In this document: positions 1 through 10,247 of the stretch, one piece after another | How positions within the stretch are numbered: the stretch's first letter is position 1 | How the letters are laid out: the number at the start of each line of letters is the position of its first letter | NCBI GenBank assembly: GCA_012064385.1 | Contig: QRDG01000622.1 | Span: forward strand, 248,001-312,000 | Direction of reading: 5' to 3' | DNA length: 64,000 bases | Origin: Puccinellia tenuiflora | Lineage: Eukaryota; Streptophyta; Magnoliopsida; Poales; Poaceae | The notes under the pieces: generated by a model | Database searches by the model: none | Told to the model about the DNA's origin: nothing | The model's input: only the letters and a program-made list of their open reading frames with translations | Made by a program: the position numbers and the translations under genes

Positions 1-945
1 GCAGTAGTTGTAGATCATGAACTTCCTCTGCACCCAGCGCATGCGGCGGTAGCTCAACCCGCTGAGCTCCTGGTTCCACCAGCTGCTGCTGCTGCTCGCG
101 CCGGTGGCCGCCATGGTGCCGACGGGGCACCGCGGGGCGCCGCCGGACAGCACGCAGGCGTCGGCGTTGAAGTTGCGGAAGGAGGCGACGAAGGGGGCGT
201 GGGACCAGTCGGCCTTGACCCTGCCGCCCTGCGTGGCCCAGTCGTCGGCGTTCCACAGGCTTGCGTACAGCCGCATCGGCTGGGTCTTGGGGAAGGACAC
301 GCCCCGCGCCTCGTGGTTCTTGAAGTCCCTGATCGGAGAGCCGTCCACCGCGAATCTGTATGTAGCATAGCACGGGCAACATCAGCCATCGAACACCATG
401 AATGCGGCTTTGCTGTGTCTCCTCCCGAGAAGAGAGAAGAAAAGATAAAGAAAAGAGATTGCAGATTGAAGGGAGACTCACATGACGTGCTGGGGGTTCC
501 AGATGATGGAGTAGGTGTGGAACGCCTTGGTGGGGTCGAACCAGAGCCTGAACTGCTGCTCCCGCTTGCCCTCCCCGCGCGCGAACACGTTGGTGTGCAG
601 CGTGTATGGCTCCCCGGTGACGTTCCCCAGGAACTCGAAGTCGATCTCGTCGTGCGCGGAGCCCTGCGAGGACAGGTAGAAGGTGGTGACGGTGCCGGCG
701 GAGTTGCCCGGGACGAGCTTGATCTGCATGTCGATCTTGCCGAACAGGTACTCGGCCCTGGACTGGAAGCCCGAGCCGGACGTCCTGTCGAGGGTGAGGT
801 CCAGCCCGCGGCCGCCGTCCACCACCTTGCCCCGGCCGTCGCCCCACGACATAGAGGTGTCGTGGATGAAGTTGCCGCCCTGCGCCGCGGCGGCCAGGCT
901 GCAGGCGATGAGGGACACAATGCCCAGCGCTACCACCGTCCTCAT
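1..945 (-). CDS. XTH: Xyloglucan endotransglucosylase/hydrolase, copy 1 (3' end outside window)
   Basis: Cell-wall enzyme that cuts xyloglucan and rejoins it to another chain (GH16). Exons read 945-482 and 355-1; the intron 481-356 has GT..AG ends and splits an Ile codon exactly as in the copy at 41922. The open frame extends to a GTG at 957, but the first ATG is at 945 and it aligns with the paralogue's start, so 945 is chosen. A signal peptide (about residues 1-21) is followed by the mature N-terminus QGGNFIHD. The GH16 catalytic motif HDEIDFEFLGN has both catalytic Glu residues and is followed at once by an NVT glycosylation site. Exon 2 carries the C-terminal XET_C region and runs off the window at FMIYNYC; by comparison with copy 2 about 18 codons are missing. 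No internal stop or frameshift is seen. Family assignment is firm; donor and acceptor preference cannot be read from sequence. Confidence 0.95.
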
Positions 946-1079
946 CGCCTTTGTCACTACTAGCTGCTTTTGCTTAATACTCGGTGAAGCTCGAGTGCTC
1001 GACGCTACTGGCTCGGTGTGGAAGAGCTAGATTAATGGATTAGAAGGGTTGATGGATGGGTTGCTACCGGGGGTAGTGG

Positions 1080-1087
1080 TATTTATA
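1080..1087 (-). promoter_or_regulatory. TATA box of XTH copy 1
   Basis: TATAAATA on the minus strand, about 135 nt upstream of the chosen ATG. The surrounding 1075-1190 (minus strand) resembles the promoter of XTH copy 2: both have CCCGTATAAATACCAC preceded by a GGCACTT(T/G)CCCGTTGGAT block. This supports a common promoter origin. Confidence 0.75.
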
Positions 1088-1378
1088 CGGGAGCACGGAG
1101 ACAGGGTGTGGTGGTATCCAACGGGAAAGTGCCGTGCCGGCTGGCTGCCTGGCTTGGCGCGTCCGTCCGTCCCGCCGTGGTAAATGCGACGCGTCGGAGC
1201 GGGTGGATTGGGTCTCGTCGTGCGCGCGGCAGCTGGAGGTACCCTGGATCCAGCCTCCCCAGCGTACCTATCCTAGTTAAAAGAACATTTCGTATTCTCG
1301 AAAAAAAGTTAGAAGGACATTTATCTATCTTCCACCTCTATCCTGTACCTTCGGCAGTTCCACGAATAGATAGAAGCT

Positions 1379-1409
1379 TCATCGCCTGCAGCCTGGCCGC
1401 CGCGGCGCA
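1379..1409 (+). pseudogene. 31-bp inverted fragment of XTH exon 1
   Basis: Positions 1379-1409 on the plus strand are an exact reverse-complement match to 881-911, the part of XTH copy 1 encoding the end of the signal peptide (frame IACSLAAAA). Nothing XTH-like continues on either side; the AACCGAA-rich repeat begins immediately after. It looks like the stub of a third, inverted XTH copy or a small templated insertion. Confidence 0.8.
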
Positions 1410-2020
1410 TAACCGAACCGAAAAAAAATCAAACCGTAACCAAAATTGTGATTTTTACGGTTAGTGGTTAGGTTACGGTTAGCAAAAGTGCTAACCATAT
1501 GAGATATGGTTAATTCGGTTTTAAACCGAAAAACCACATGGTTAACCGAAAAACCGAAATGTCCGGTTCATCAAAGAATTTGACGTCTGAAGTCTTATCC
1601 AACTTTACCCAAAACTATTATATAAAGTAAACGGTGTACATAATTCACTAAAGTTCACTTGGCCTATTGGTAGGACGTGGAATGTTTCTAACTAGTGGTC
1701 ACGAGTTCAACTCCTAGGACTAGTATATGGTTTGCTCGTTTCTGAAATTTCATTGCTTTTTTTGCTTCTATCTCTTACAAAATATCTATAGCTTGGTCAT
1801 ACAAAAATAAAACTGAAATATATGGCTATAAAATTTATGTGTTATTGAAAATTCGCATCACCTGTGGTTAATTTGGTTATAACCGAAACCAAACTGAAAC
1901 TAAATAGTTATTACCAAAACCGAACAGTATTTCCGTATTAAACCGTATTAACCGAAGTATCAAAACCGTATTTACCATATAACTGTATAAACCGAACCGA
2001 ACTAACCATATTAACCGAAC
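1410..2020. repeat. AACCGAA-rich dispersed repeat
   Basis: About 600 bp dominated by variants of AACCGAA, AACCGTA and their complements at both ends, with an AT-rich middle. No ORF or clear terminal inverted repeat is seen. It starts directly at the end of the 31-bp XTH fragment. Class is unknown. Confidence 0.6.
1653..1725 (+). other. tRNA-like A box/B box pair (possible SINE promoter)
   Basis: TGGCCTATTGG at 1660-1670 resembles a pol III A box and GAGTTCAACTCC at 1703-1714 resembles a B box; spacing is about 33 nt, as in tRNA genes. I could not fold a complete cloverleaf, so this is at best a tRNA-derived relic inside the AACCGAA repeat. Confidence 0.3.
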
Positions 2021-2029
2021 GCGCAGCGC

Positions 2030-4190
2030 TATCTGATCGATCTAACGATGGCGTTCCTTCGTTCGGCCGATGGAGGCCAGATACGAAGCAGGGTACGATA
2101 AATCGGAGGTGGGAGACCCGGGGCGGCCGCCCCTATGCCCTACGGTGGGTCCGCCACTGATTATATTTTTATTGTATGTTGTGTTCATTGGAGACAATAT
2201 TTATTATGTTCAACTGATGACTAACACATACTTCCACGGTCTAGGGTATATTAGTCATATGCGCGTGTTCCTAGGTCATCAATTTGACCTATATAATATT
2301 AATTATATAACATAAAAATTATATTATTAGAAAATATAGAATTCAAAGTTTCTAATGATATTTTTTTGTCATGTATACATCCGAAAAGTCCATTTGGTGG
2401 CCGAGCTACAGGTAGCTCTTTATCAGGGCTGTTCATGTGCAACGAGATTGGTGAAGTGAGTGTATTAATGTGGTGTATTGCACATGTATAGCTTTTAAAG
2501 AAATCCAGTCGTGGCACATGTCACACCTACTGACCATCCATCAATTCAACTGTAGGGCGCCTAAATATGTTACGCACATTGCAATGCAAACGGTGGTAAA
2601 GATTAGCACGTCCAATGATTTAGATGCAAATAATTTTCATGACAAGAAAATGTTAAAATATTAGTGCTAATATTTACTTATTTAGTAATGAGTGCTAAGA
2701 TTAATAAGTAAGTGGTTTGTAAATATTATTGACACATAGGTAGACTCAAACTTTATTTATGGACAATTCAGTATACCTGCTATATTTTACACAAGCTTAG
2801 AAAAAAAAACAGTTTTTACGGTACTGATAGCAACATGTTCATCTACAAGATTTAGCACATTAAATTTCCAGATTTTGATCTGAATATACATTATTTTTGC
2901 ACAAAGTGTACTGGGGATTTCTAGATTACTACAAAATAAACTTAAACGAAAATAATCATAGATTGACGTACGGAGAACCAATCTTAAAATATAATTATTA
3001 ACATAAGCAGAAAATAAGCACATGTTTACATAAATGCTTTCATGATTATTAAGCACAACTTCGCTCGAAATACAAAGAAGTACACACACATGTTCATTGA
3101 CAAGATTTAGCACATCAAATTTACATATTTTGATATGAATAAACATTTTTTTTTCACAAACTGTACTGTGGAGTACATTACAAAGATTACACAAAGGGGC
3201 TCAAATTAGTATTTGTTCTCATAGATTAGCTGAACAAAATTTCAGAGTTAATTGCCCAAGATTAACCTTGATTTAGACATACTTTGCAGCATAAAATAAA
3301 CCAATTCAGACGATTCTTTGCACCAGAATGGTCTGATTCATCAAAAGACTATGGTCAGAATCAATACCGATCCATCCAAAACACACATCTAACTCTACAG
3401 TTTTGAGCATGGTTAGCATGACCAGCTACCTAACTTCGAAACAGTAGTTTAGATGCTCCCATGATTAGTATGGTGACAACCATTTGCAAATGAGAAAAAT
3501 CAAAGAAATAGGTTGAAAAATTCGCAGCAAGATACACAAGGTTCTGTCCAGATTTGAACAAACAATAATCTGAATTTGCGGGAGGGGACAAAAACTTGCA
3601 ACGAAATTTGTACACAAAATAACTCATACGATTTGCGGGAGGGAAAATCAACAACTGCACTGGAAAATCAAAACTCCCGCACCGGATCTGCACAGGCTGG
3701 CGACCGGTAGGCCTTTCCCTGGATCTCGCCACCTTCGAAGGAGATACTCCTCCATGATCTGCTAACCCTTCCTACCGGTGCTGTATCAGCACCACCTAGC
3801 TTTCGGGGAAACGATTCCACCATCGATCTGGGAGGTGAAGGAACAGAGGCGGGGCTGCCGGACGTACCGACCGGCAGGCGTGCTGCCGATGAGAGAGCGA
3901 GAGAGAACAGGGGAAGGGTCAGGGTCTCAGGGACGAGAGAAATAATGGAAGAGACACGGTCTGTTCTGTACCTCAAAAGAATTTTGGCCCATGTACACAA
4001 CGAGATACCCTACGTAGGCACAGCTTGGATTCATGTATTAGGGCCTGTATTGCACAAGAAAATGAGTTTGGCCCAGATCTCAAACACCGATTGCATGCTC
4101 GTGATATCGGGCTACCTGTCGCTCGCGCTCCATATCGCTGCTCTCTGTATACATCATATTAAGTTATCAAATTGACGATCTAGGACTATG
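2030..4190. other. Intergenic DNA without a recognisable gene
   Basis: AT-rich DNA with only short, unconvincing reading frames. A direct repeat of about 60-85 bp with a ~257-bp period is visible (near 2836-2920 and 3091-3175, sharing CAAGATTTAGCACAT). 3660-3930 is more GC-rich and gene-like in composition but has no frame I can assign. A short stretch near 2150-2225 (GAGACAATATTT) resembles 35080-35150, the DNA just before segmental unit III. Confidence 0.5.
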
Positions 4191-4344
4191 CGTAGGACTA
4201 AGATACCTAGAACTAAAAGATTAATTCATATCTTAAATGTTTCGATGAACTCTATACATTTGTAGAAATCGCTTGGAACATTTGACCAAAAGTGTCTAAT
4301 AATAAGATGTACTACTCACACGGTCTAAAAATAGAAACATAGAG

Positions 4345-6153
4345 TGAGAACAAATACTTGGCTAGATAGTTAGGAGGAGCAATGCTATAGGAAGGACACA
4401 CATCAGCGCGTAGGAAAAATTGTGTAGGTTTGTTCCGTAGGTCCACCATTTCCTTGGTTAGGACGATGGTTCTCCTCCCCCCCCCCCCCCCCCCCCCCAA
4501 ATTTGACATTTATGTTTCTCACTATAGGCGAAATATTCTTCAGTGGGAGGTGATATTTACGTCAATAGTGAGGCGTATGTAGTGATGTCGTCAACCTCGA
4601 GACCTGACCCGCCAACTTAGTATCTCGGAACCTCCCGGGTCGCCTCACAAGCGACTCCGGAGGTCTCCCCGCCGCCACTTCTAGGGCTTCTCGATCCGCT
4701 ATCTTGTCCACCCTGCCGCCGTCGGAGGAGGCCGTCGCCAGCGGACGGCGGCCGTGGGGTGCACCAATAGGTTTTCTTCCTCTTTTTTCTCTGGCCCTAG
4801 TCGTAGTCTTCGCGTCCATCGTCAGAATCAATCTGGCCGCTGCTATCCACCGCGATCTGGCCGCGTACGGTCGCCTCTGGGAAGGCTGCCGATATGTGCC
4901 CCTGCTTTCAGACCGCCGCTGGCCGTCCCCGAGGGCACAAGCGAGCTGTATCGTGGGAGTCTTGCCGGACGGCCGGACGGAGCGTGCGCATATCAGCTGG
5001 AGCGTGTACACGTCTTGTACGCACCAGCAGCATGCACGTTCGGCTGAAGTCTGTTGATGGGCATGATGCGTCTGGACGGATCTCCGTCATGTACGCTCTG
5101 GCTTTTTTCGACGGCAGATCTTCCTCTGCCTGTGAAGGCCGCCGCCAACTGTCATCCTGCTATCCTGGCCAAGATGAGCCGCCGCCTCTTTGGTGTGCAG
5201 CAGGATCATCGGTTGGCCAATGTTACAGACTGCTTGTTCACCAGTGATTTTCACGGACAAGCGCAATGGCGTTCCGGGACCTTCGGATGAACAGGTCCAG
5301 TACTCAAAACCCCGCTTTTTCGTCAACACCATTGGGCACATCGTCATCCGCTACGATTACCATGGTGCTTGCAGGATCAAGGAATATCAAAGCGGTAATG
5401 ACTGGAGGGCCAGAAGTACGGTGAGGTTTTGGATGAGAAGCTGATGATACTTCACATGCCGCTCTACGAGTACGGTTTCGCTTGCGAGGCTTTTTCCTCG
5501 TCAAAACCAGAAGCGGGACGGTTGTGAGCCTGATGTTTGGTGATTTGCGTCAGCATCCTTGGCAAGTGGGGGCGGCAACATTGCGGGTCTTCATGTTTGG
5601 TGGTGCTCTTCGAGTATCGAGTCTCGGCATTCAGGGTGAAAACCCTAGGTCTGACCTTCATTGGTTGTACCTGGCAATGGCGGATTGCCGCTTCCTTGTT
5701 GAAGGCATTGTTTGGATATTTCAGACTCTCTCCGGGGTGAAAACCTGTGGTCTGTTTGGATCAGGCGACGACAACGCTTGTGCATTGTTCCCTTCCTTAA
5801 GGCGTCGCATCTGGAGAACTTCTTATGCAGTCTGAGTGTTGTCTTTGGTGGTGGTTTGGATTCTGATGCTGCAAGCCATTGAGCATCGTGGCAGGGTCAT
5901 TTATTCTTCTTCTTTTTTTAGTCTTTTTGGCTGTGTGCATCCTTAGTGTCTAGACATGTTCTCTACATTATGTTGGTGCAGAGGCCAGGTGTAATTGATA
6001 TCTTCTGGATATTAATATATTCTCATTATTGAAAAAAAACTTAGTATCTCGAAGGTGCTCATTGGGATAGGGTATGTATGCATGTGTTCATAGAGGTGAG
6101 TGTATGCGTGTTTATGTGAACGTCTGCGTTGAACGGTGTTTCAAAAAGAAAAA
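4345..6153 (+). mobile_element. Retroposon with A-rich tail, itself interrupted
   Basis: Flanked by ATAGAG at 4339-4344 and 6154-6159 in a slightly longer A-rich repeat. The tail is TTTCAAAAAGAAAAAA. The related uninterrupted sequence at 35300-35320 lacks it. Its body is cut by the LINE-like element 4628-6037. The stretch just before the tail (GGTGCTCATTGGGATAGGG onward) looks like a plant retroposon 3' end. It includes a run of 22 C at 4477-4498. Confidence 0.55.
4628..6037 (+). mobile_element. LINE-like retroposon, coding region missing
   Basis: A 14-bp target-site duplication AACTTAGTATCTCG (4614-4627 and 6038-6051) brackets 1.41 kb ending in poly(A). The 5' part is GC-rich and resembles a LINE 5' leader. 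The 3' end carries GTGTGCATC...GTGCAGAGGC, which is shared with the copies ending at 9092 and 30525. No reverse transcriptase is present, so it is non-autonomous or internally deleted. Confidence 0.75.
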
Positions 6154-6517
6154 ATAGAGTAAATTTCACATGTCACCCCATAAATATGATCTGTTGTATC
6201 CATCGGTTTTGTCCTTGTGACGGTTTTACCTTATTTATATTTTTTCCATATAACAAGGCCAACCTATATGTCAGGATGATGTGGAAATTGACTATGAGGC
6301 TGGTGAAAATAATAAATGGGCTAAAATATGTCATAATATCATAATTAAGGGGTAAAATAGGGGAAATATTTTATTTGGGGTAAAAGTTGTCGCAATGTTA
6401 AAACTATAGGAGAAAAGGTTATTTTAAGGAAAATATGAAATATAGTTGAATTATGATTGGAATACGCATAATTTGGACTACAACTATATATTGCTTCAAA
6501 AAATTCTAAAGAGTAGT

Positions 6518-6563
6518 ACTGCTCCCTCCATTTTGTAAAACAATTGTGAATTGGAGGGAGTAA
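6518..6563. mobile_element. Stowaway-like remnant
   Basis: CTCCCTCCA (6522-6530) and TGGAGGGAG (6552-6560) form terminal inverted repeats of the Stowaway type around about 20 bp. It is too short to be more than a remnant. Confidence 0.5.
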
Positions 6564-6570
6564 AATAATT

Positions 6571-8976
6571 ACAACTATATGCATACTGTCGTGGGGTTGT
6601 CACGGCAAGTACTTCCTCCGGGAAGCTTAGTTGTGGGGCCATTGGCGACTAGGACACAGGAGAGGTTAATCTCGACGAGGGGACAAGGAGTTTTACCCAG
6701 GTTCGGCCCCTCTGCTTACAGGTAAAGACCTACTTCCTTCTTGTTCTTTATTGATGTGGACTAGTTCTCGATTACAAGGTTCCAACTCCTCTAACTTGGG
6801 AGTCGGCGACTACGGGTTTGGTGCTTCTTGAGAGCTTATCGATCTAGGGTCCAGGGCCCTCCTTATAAAAGTGGTCGGGTCCCTGGATTTACAACTTATG
6901 CCGAGTTACACTTGAATACGGAGTCCTACTCTAGGTCTTCACCTTCCAAGTTGGTACTCCGGGTTGTATTTGGACTCCAGTCTCCGCCGGGTCCTTTCTC
7001 TTCTGTTGACTCGTAACGGGCTGGCCGGCTTGTTCCTTGTCCAGCCCATGTTGCTTGAAGTGTAACCCGACTTGGGCCTTCTGAGTCTTGGCGGGTCCAC
7101 TTTCCGGCTCCATGGGCCTACCCAGAAAATATCCCCCCATCAGTAGCCCCGAATTTATCTTGGGCATAATCTTGGCGTATTCGTCCGGCTCCTTTTTCTC
7201 CGGCTTCTTTTTGGAGTTGATAACTCGGAAGTCGCCTGCTGCTGGCTCCAAGATGAATTCCTGCATAACATAAACAAACTTGATAAAAAACAAGTCGGCC
7301 CTCTCCTTTACTCGAGCCTCCACACTCGACCCCCACTCTCTGGTTGGCCATGTGGCTGTAGCCCTTTACGAGTTGGCTAGGAGGGCAAACTTTTCATTTA
7401 TCCATATTGAGGACTCGTCTTTTTTTTTAAGACGAGTCGGCCTTTCTGAATTATTCTATTATCTTATTTCCGCACGTGTCATCCGTTGACCGTGGTCGTC
7501 TGGACGCCTCAATTTCGCCGCGTATCTTTGCAACAGAGAGATCCCGAGATTCCCGCGCATGCAGCACAACGGATAGTGCCGTTATTCGCTAGAGTTCCAC
7601 TTATCCCCTTTATTTAAGCAAGGGGACCAAATCTCACTTTATTCTTTCTGCTCCCGCTTTGTCTTCTTCCTCCGTACTCTCGCCCGCACGTGCTCTTTTG
7701 TACACACGCACGCGCATCTCTCCCCTGCCATGGCACCCAAGCTTTCTAGGGACGTCAAGGGAAAGAGAACCATGAGTTCGGTGGTCGAAATTGCCTCCGC
7801 CGCCGCCGCCGCTGCTGCGCCCGCATCCAAGCGAACCATCTCTACCAACTGGGGCAGATCTTTGCTGACAAAGGAAACCCTCAAGGGCTATGAGGAATCT
7901 GGGCTCATCTCTGCTAGCATCCCCTGGCGCACTGCCGGCGAGGAGACCGAGCCCTCACCGGCTGTCGGGGAGGTCGTCGTTTTCGGTGAGCATCTCTTCC
8001 GTGGCTTCACCCCTCCCGGCAATCTCTTCTTCCGTCAGGTCCTTGACTTCTACAAGCTTAGAATCCATGATCTCGCCCCCAATTCCATCTTGAACCTTTC
8101 CAATTTCGTCACCTTATGTGAAGATTATCTTCAAATTAAACCGGATTTGGACCTCTGGCTAGAACTTTTCTATTGCAATCCCCAGCCCGAGTACTCTGGT
8201 GGCCCACTTCTCAAATTTGGAGCCGTTGCTTTACAACGCCGTCAGGGCTCTCTCTTTCCCAAGCCTATTCTGCCGAGTCGTATCAGGGACTGGCAGAAAA
8301 CTTACTTCTACTATAAGGACACGTCCCCTGCAGACGAGCCCCATCTTCCCGACTTCTCTCCTGACAGCCTCCAGATAAATGCTAACATGAAGGCAAAGTG
8401 CTCTGAAGATGCTTGTCCAAAAGTCGACTCCTTGATGAGACGGCTTCACGCTCTTGTAGCGCATGGACTCGGGGGAATGGATCTAGTGCTTTGTTGGACG
8501 ACTTGGAGGATCCAGCCTCTTAGTCCCAGGACTCGGCTAATAGTCGAGTATACTCGCTGTGTGACGGATGACCTCCGAATGTCGGAGAAACAAGCTAGCA
8601 CCACCGATATTAATCGGTTGGTGAAAAAACTGACCGGCAAGCTGGTGAAGGACCAGGAAAGCTTTGGTCTTTCCCCTTTCTGTGTAACAATCCCTGCACC
8701 AGCGGTAGGTTGCTCAATACTGGTAATCTGACTTTTATTCTTGCCGTATTTCAACTCCTTCTCTATCTGATTATATCTTTGTAAACTTGTGTATAGCTGA
8801 CTGATAACTGGTGGTCGCCCAATGACCAAGATGCCGGAGCCGATAGCAATGATGGTGTTGAAGAAGAAAACAAGGAGTCCTCTCCTGAGGCTCCTGATGA
8901 TGATGACAAGGGTCCTTCTGCTGAGGACCCGACAACTGCTGTGACGACATCCTCTGGCGAGTCGTCTAGTGACAAG
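6571..8976 (+). mobile_element. Element encoding a PF04195-type protein
   Basis: The 9-bp word AAAATAATT occurs at 6562-6570 and 8977-8985, and segmental-unit DNA resumes on both sides, so these are likely the borders. The left 1.1 kb (from TGTCGTGGGG at 6597) has LTR-like composition, with a promoter-like region before the gene at 7730. No second LTR, protease or polymerase is present. It is a truncated or non-autonomous element; superfamily is undecided because PF04195 proteins are usually linked to gypsy elements. Confidence 0.5.
7730..8976 (+). CDS. Putative gypsy-type transposon protein (PF04195-like), truncated
   Basis: Exon 1 is 7730-8704 (325 codons). A GT..AG intron at 8705-8796 removes an in-frame stop, and exon 2 continues in frame from 8797 (LTDNWWSPNDQD) with an acidic Asp/Glu/Ser-rich tail. 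Residues ~70-200 contain FRGFTPPGNLFFRQVLDFY and DLWLELFYCNPQ, which I recognise as the plant 'putative gypsy type transposon' domain. The N-terminus is Ala-rich. Coding DNA stops at the element border near 8976; the frame then runs on through host DNA to a stop at 9046-9048, so the true C-terminus is lost. Function in transposition is not established. The start is the first ATG after a promoter-like 5' region and has good context (GCCATGGCA). Confidence 0.7.
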
Positions 8977-9184
8977 AAAATAATTCTCCTACACACATAT
9001 TATTTTTGCATTCTCATTCCATTTACTTTTGCATGTAGTGGTGATTAAGGTTGAAAAATATCGATTGCACTCATAGTCGCACATTGAACCCTTTTTTTTG
9101 AAATGGAGGGTGTTCCTGATGTCTACTACACGCTTCTATTCTTGTAGACTTGTTGGGCCTCCAAGCGCAGAGGTTTGTAGGACA

Positions 9185-10247
9185 CCTTCCTGCTGAGTGA
9201 AACCTCGAAGAACCCAGCGAGCCTTGTACCGGGCGAGAGTACCATCTGGATGTAACTTGTGACGAAAGATCCACTTGCCAGAAACAACGTTCCCACCTGA
9301 GGGACAAGGAACTAAAGACCAAGTGTCATTCTGAATTAGAGCATCAAATTCATCAGACATAGCATTGTGCCAATGGGTATCCTTGAGAGCTGCACGGTCG
9401 GAGGTGGGTATAGGCGAGGTTGTAGGGTTTGGTGTAGTAGAGACAGCTAAGTCGACGTGGTGGCGAGGCATACGATAACCAGTTTTGGCACGGGTGCGCA
9501 TAGTGTGAGTGTTGTCAGGTGGGTTAACCGGAATAGAGCCAGGTGGTGGCGGTAGTAGGGAGGGTGGTGGAGATGTGGATGTAGTTGAAGGGGCAGATGA
9601 GGTGCGACGGGTGTAGACCTGGGTGAACCGCGACGGCAGAGACGGATCAGCTATCGTGACAGGTGAAGTGGAGGAAGACGCTGCCGAGGCAGACAAACGG
9701 GTGGAAATCTCTGCCGTGGCAGACGAAGGCACTGTCGGGGCAGAGGAAGGAGCTGCCGAGGCTACCGGGGCAGGCAAAAATGCTGCCGCGGCAGGTGAAT
9801 GGATAGTGGGAGTGGCGAGTTGGGAAGACAGGGGCGCTCTTTGGAAAGATGATGGTGAACTGATGGGAGGTAGGATTGGTGAGGATGGGGTGGGGACGTT
9901 GGGTGTCGCTGTGTCAATGGCAGGTGTGAGTGGAGGGGTCGTGGTGTAGGAGAAGATGTTCTCGTCAAACACGACATGCCGGGAGATGATGACTTTGCGA
10001 GTGCTGAGGTCGAAACAACGATAACCTTTATGTTCGCGGGGATAGCCGAGAAGGATGCAACGGGTGGTACGGGGAGAGAGTTTGTGGGGGATGGAGTGGG
10101 ATAGGTTTGGGTAGCATAAGCAACCGAAAGCTCAAAGATGATCATAAGAGGGGTGAGCGCCGTAGAGAAGGTAGTACGGGGTGAGATGGTTAATGGCGCG
10201 AGATGGTCTAATATTTAGGAGATGATTGGCTGTATGGAGTGCTTCGA
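9185..10247 (-). pseudogene. Copia polyprotein continuation: integrase C-terminus and start of RT
   Basis: This continues the polyprotein in the shifted frame. Visible are an integrase C-terminal stretch (LLGYPREHKGYRCFDL near 10000), a long Pro/Ser/Thr/Ala-rich linker, and the first RT block (ALIQNDTWSLVPCPSGG, KWIFRHK, ARYKARWVLRGFTQQEG). It ends abruptly at 9185, fused to LTR sequence. The YVDD catalytic block and RNase H are missing, so no working RT can be made. Confidence 0.8.

Noticed and set aside
199..963. 254-aa plus-strand frame opposite XTH copy 1, and the 288-aa frame at 54-920
   Set aside because: Both cross the intron and mirror the GC-rich XTH exons in other registers. The composition produces Arg/Ser/Pro-rich shadow frames.
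1653..1725. A functional tRNA gene
   Set aside because: The A- and B-box-like words are present, but no acceptor stem or full cloverleaf could be drawn.
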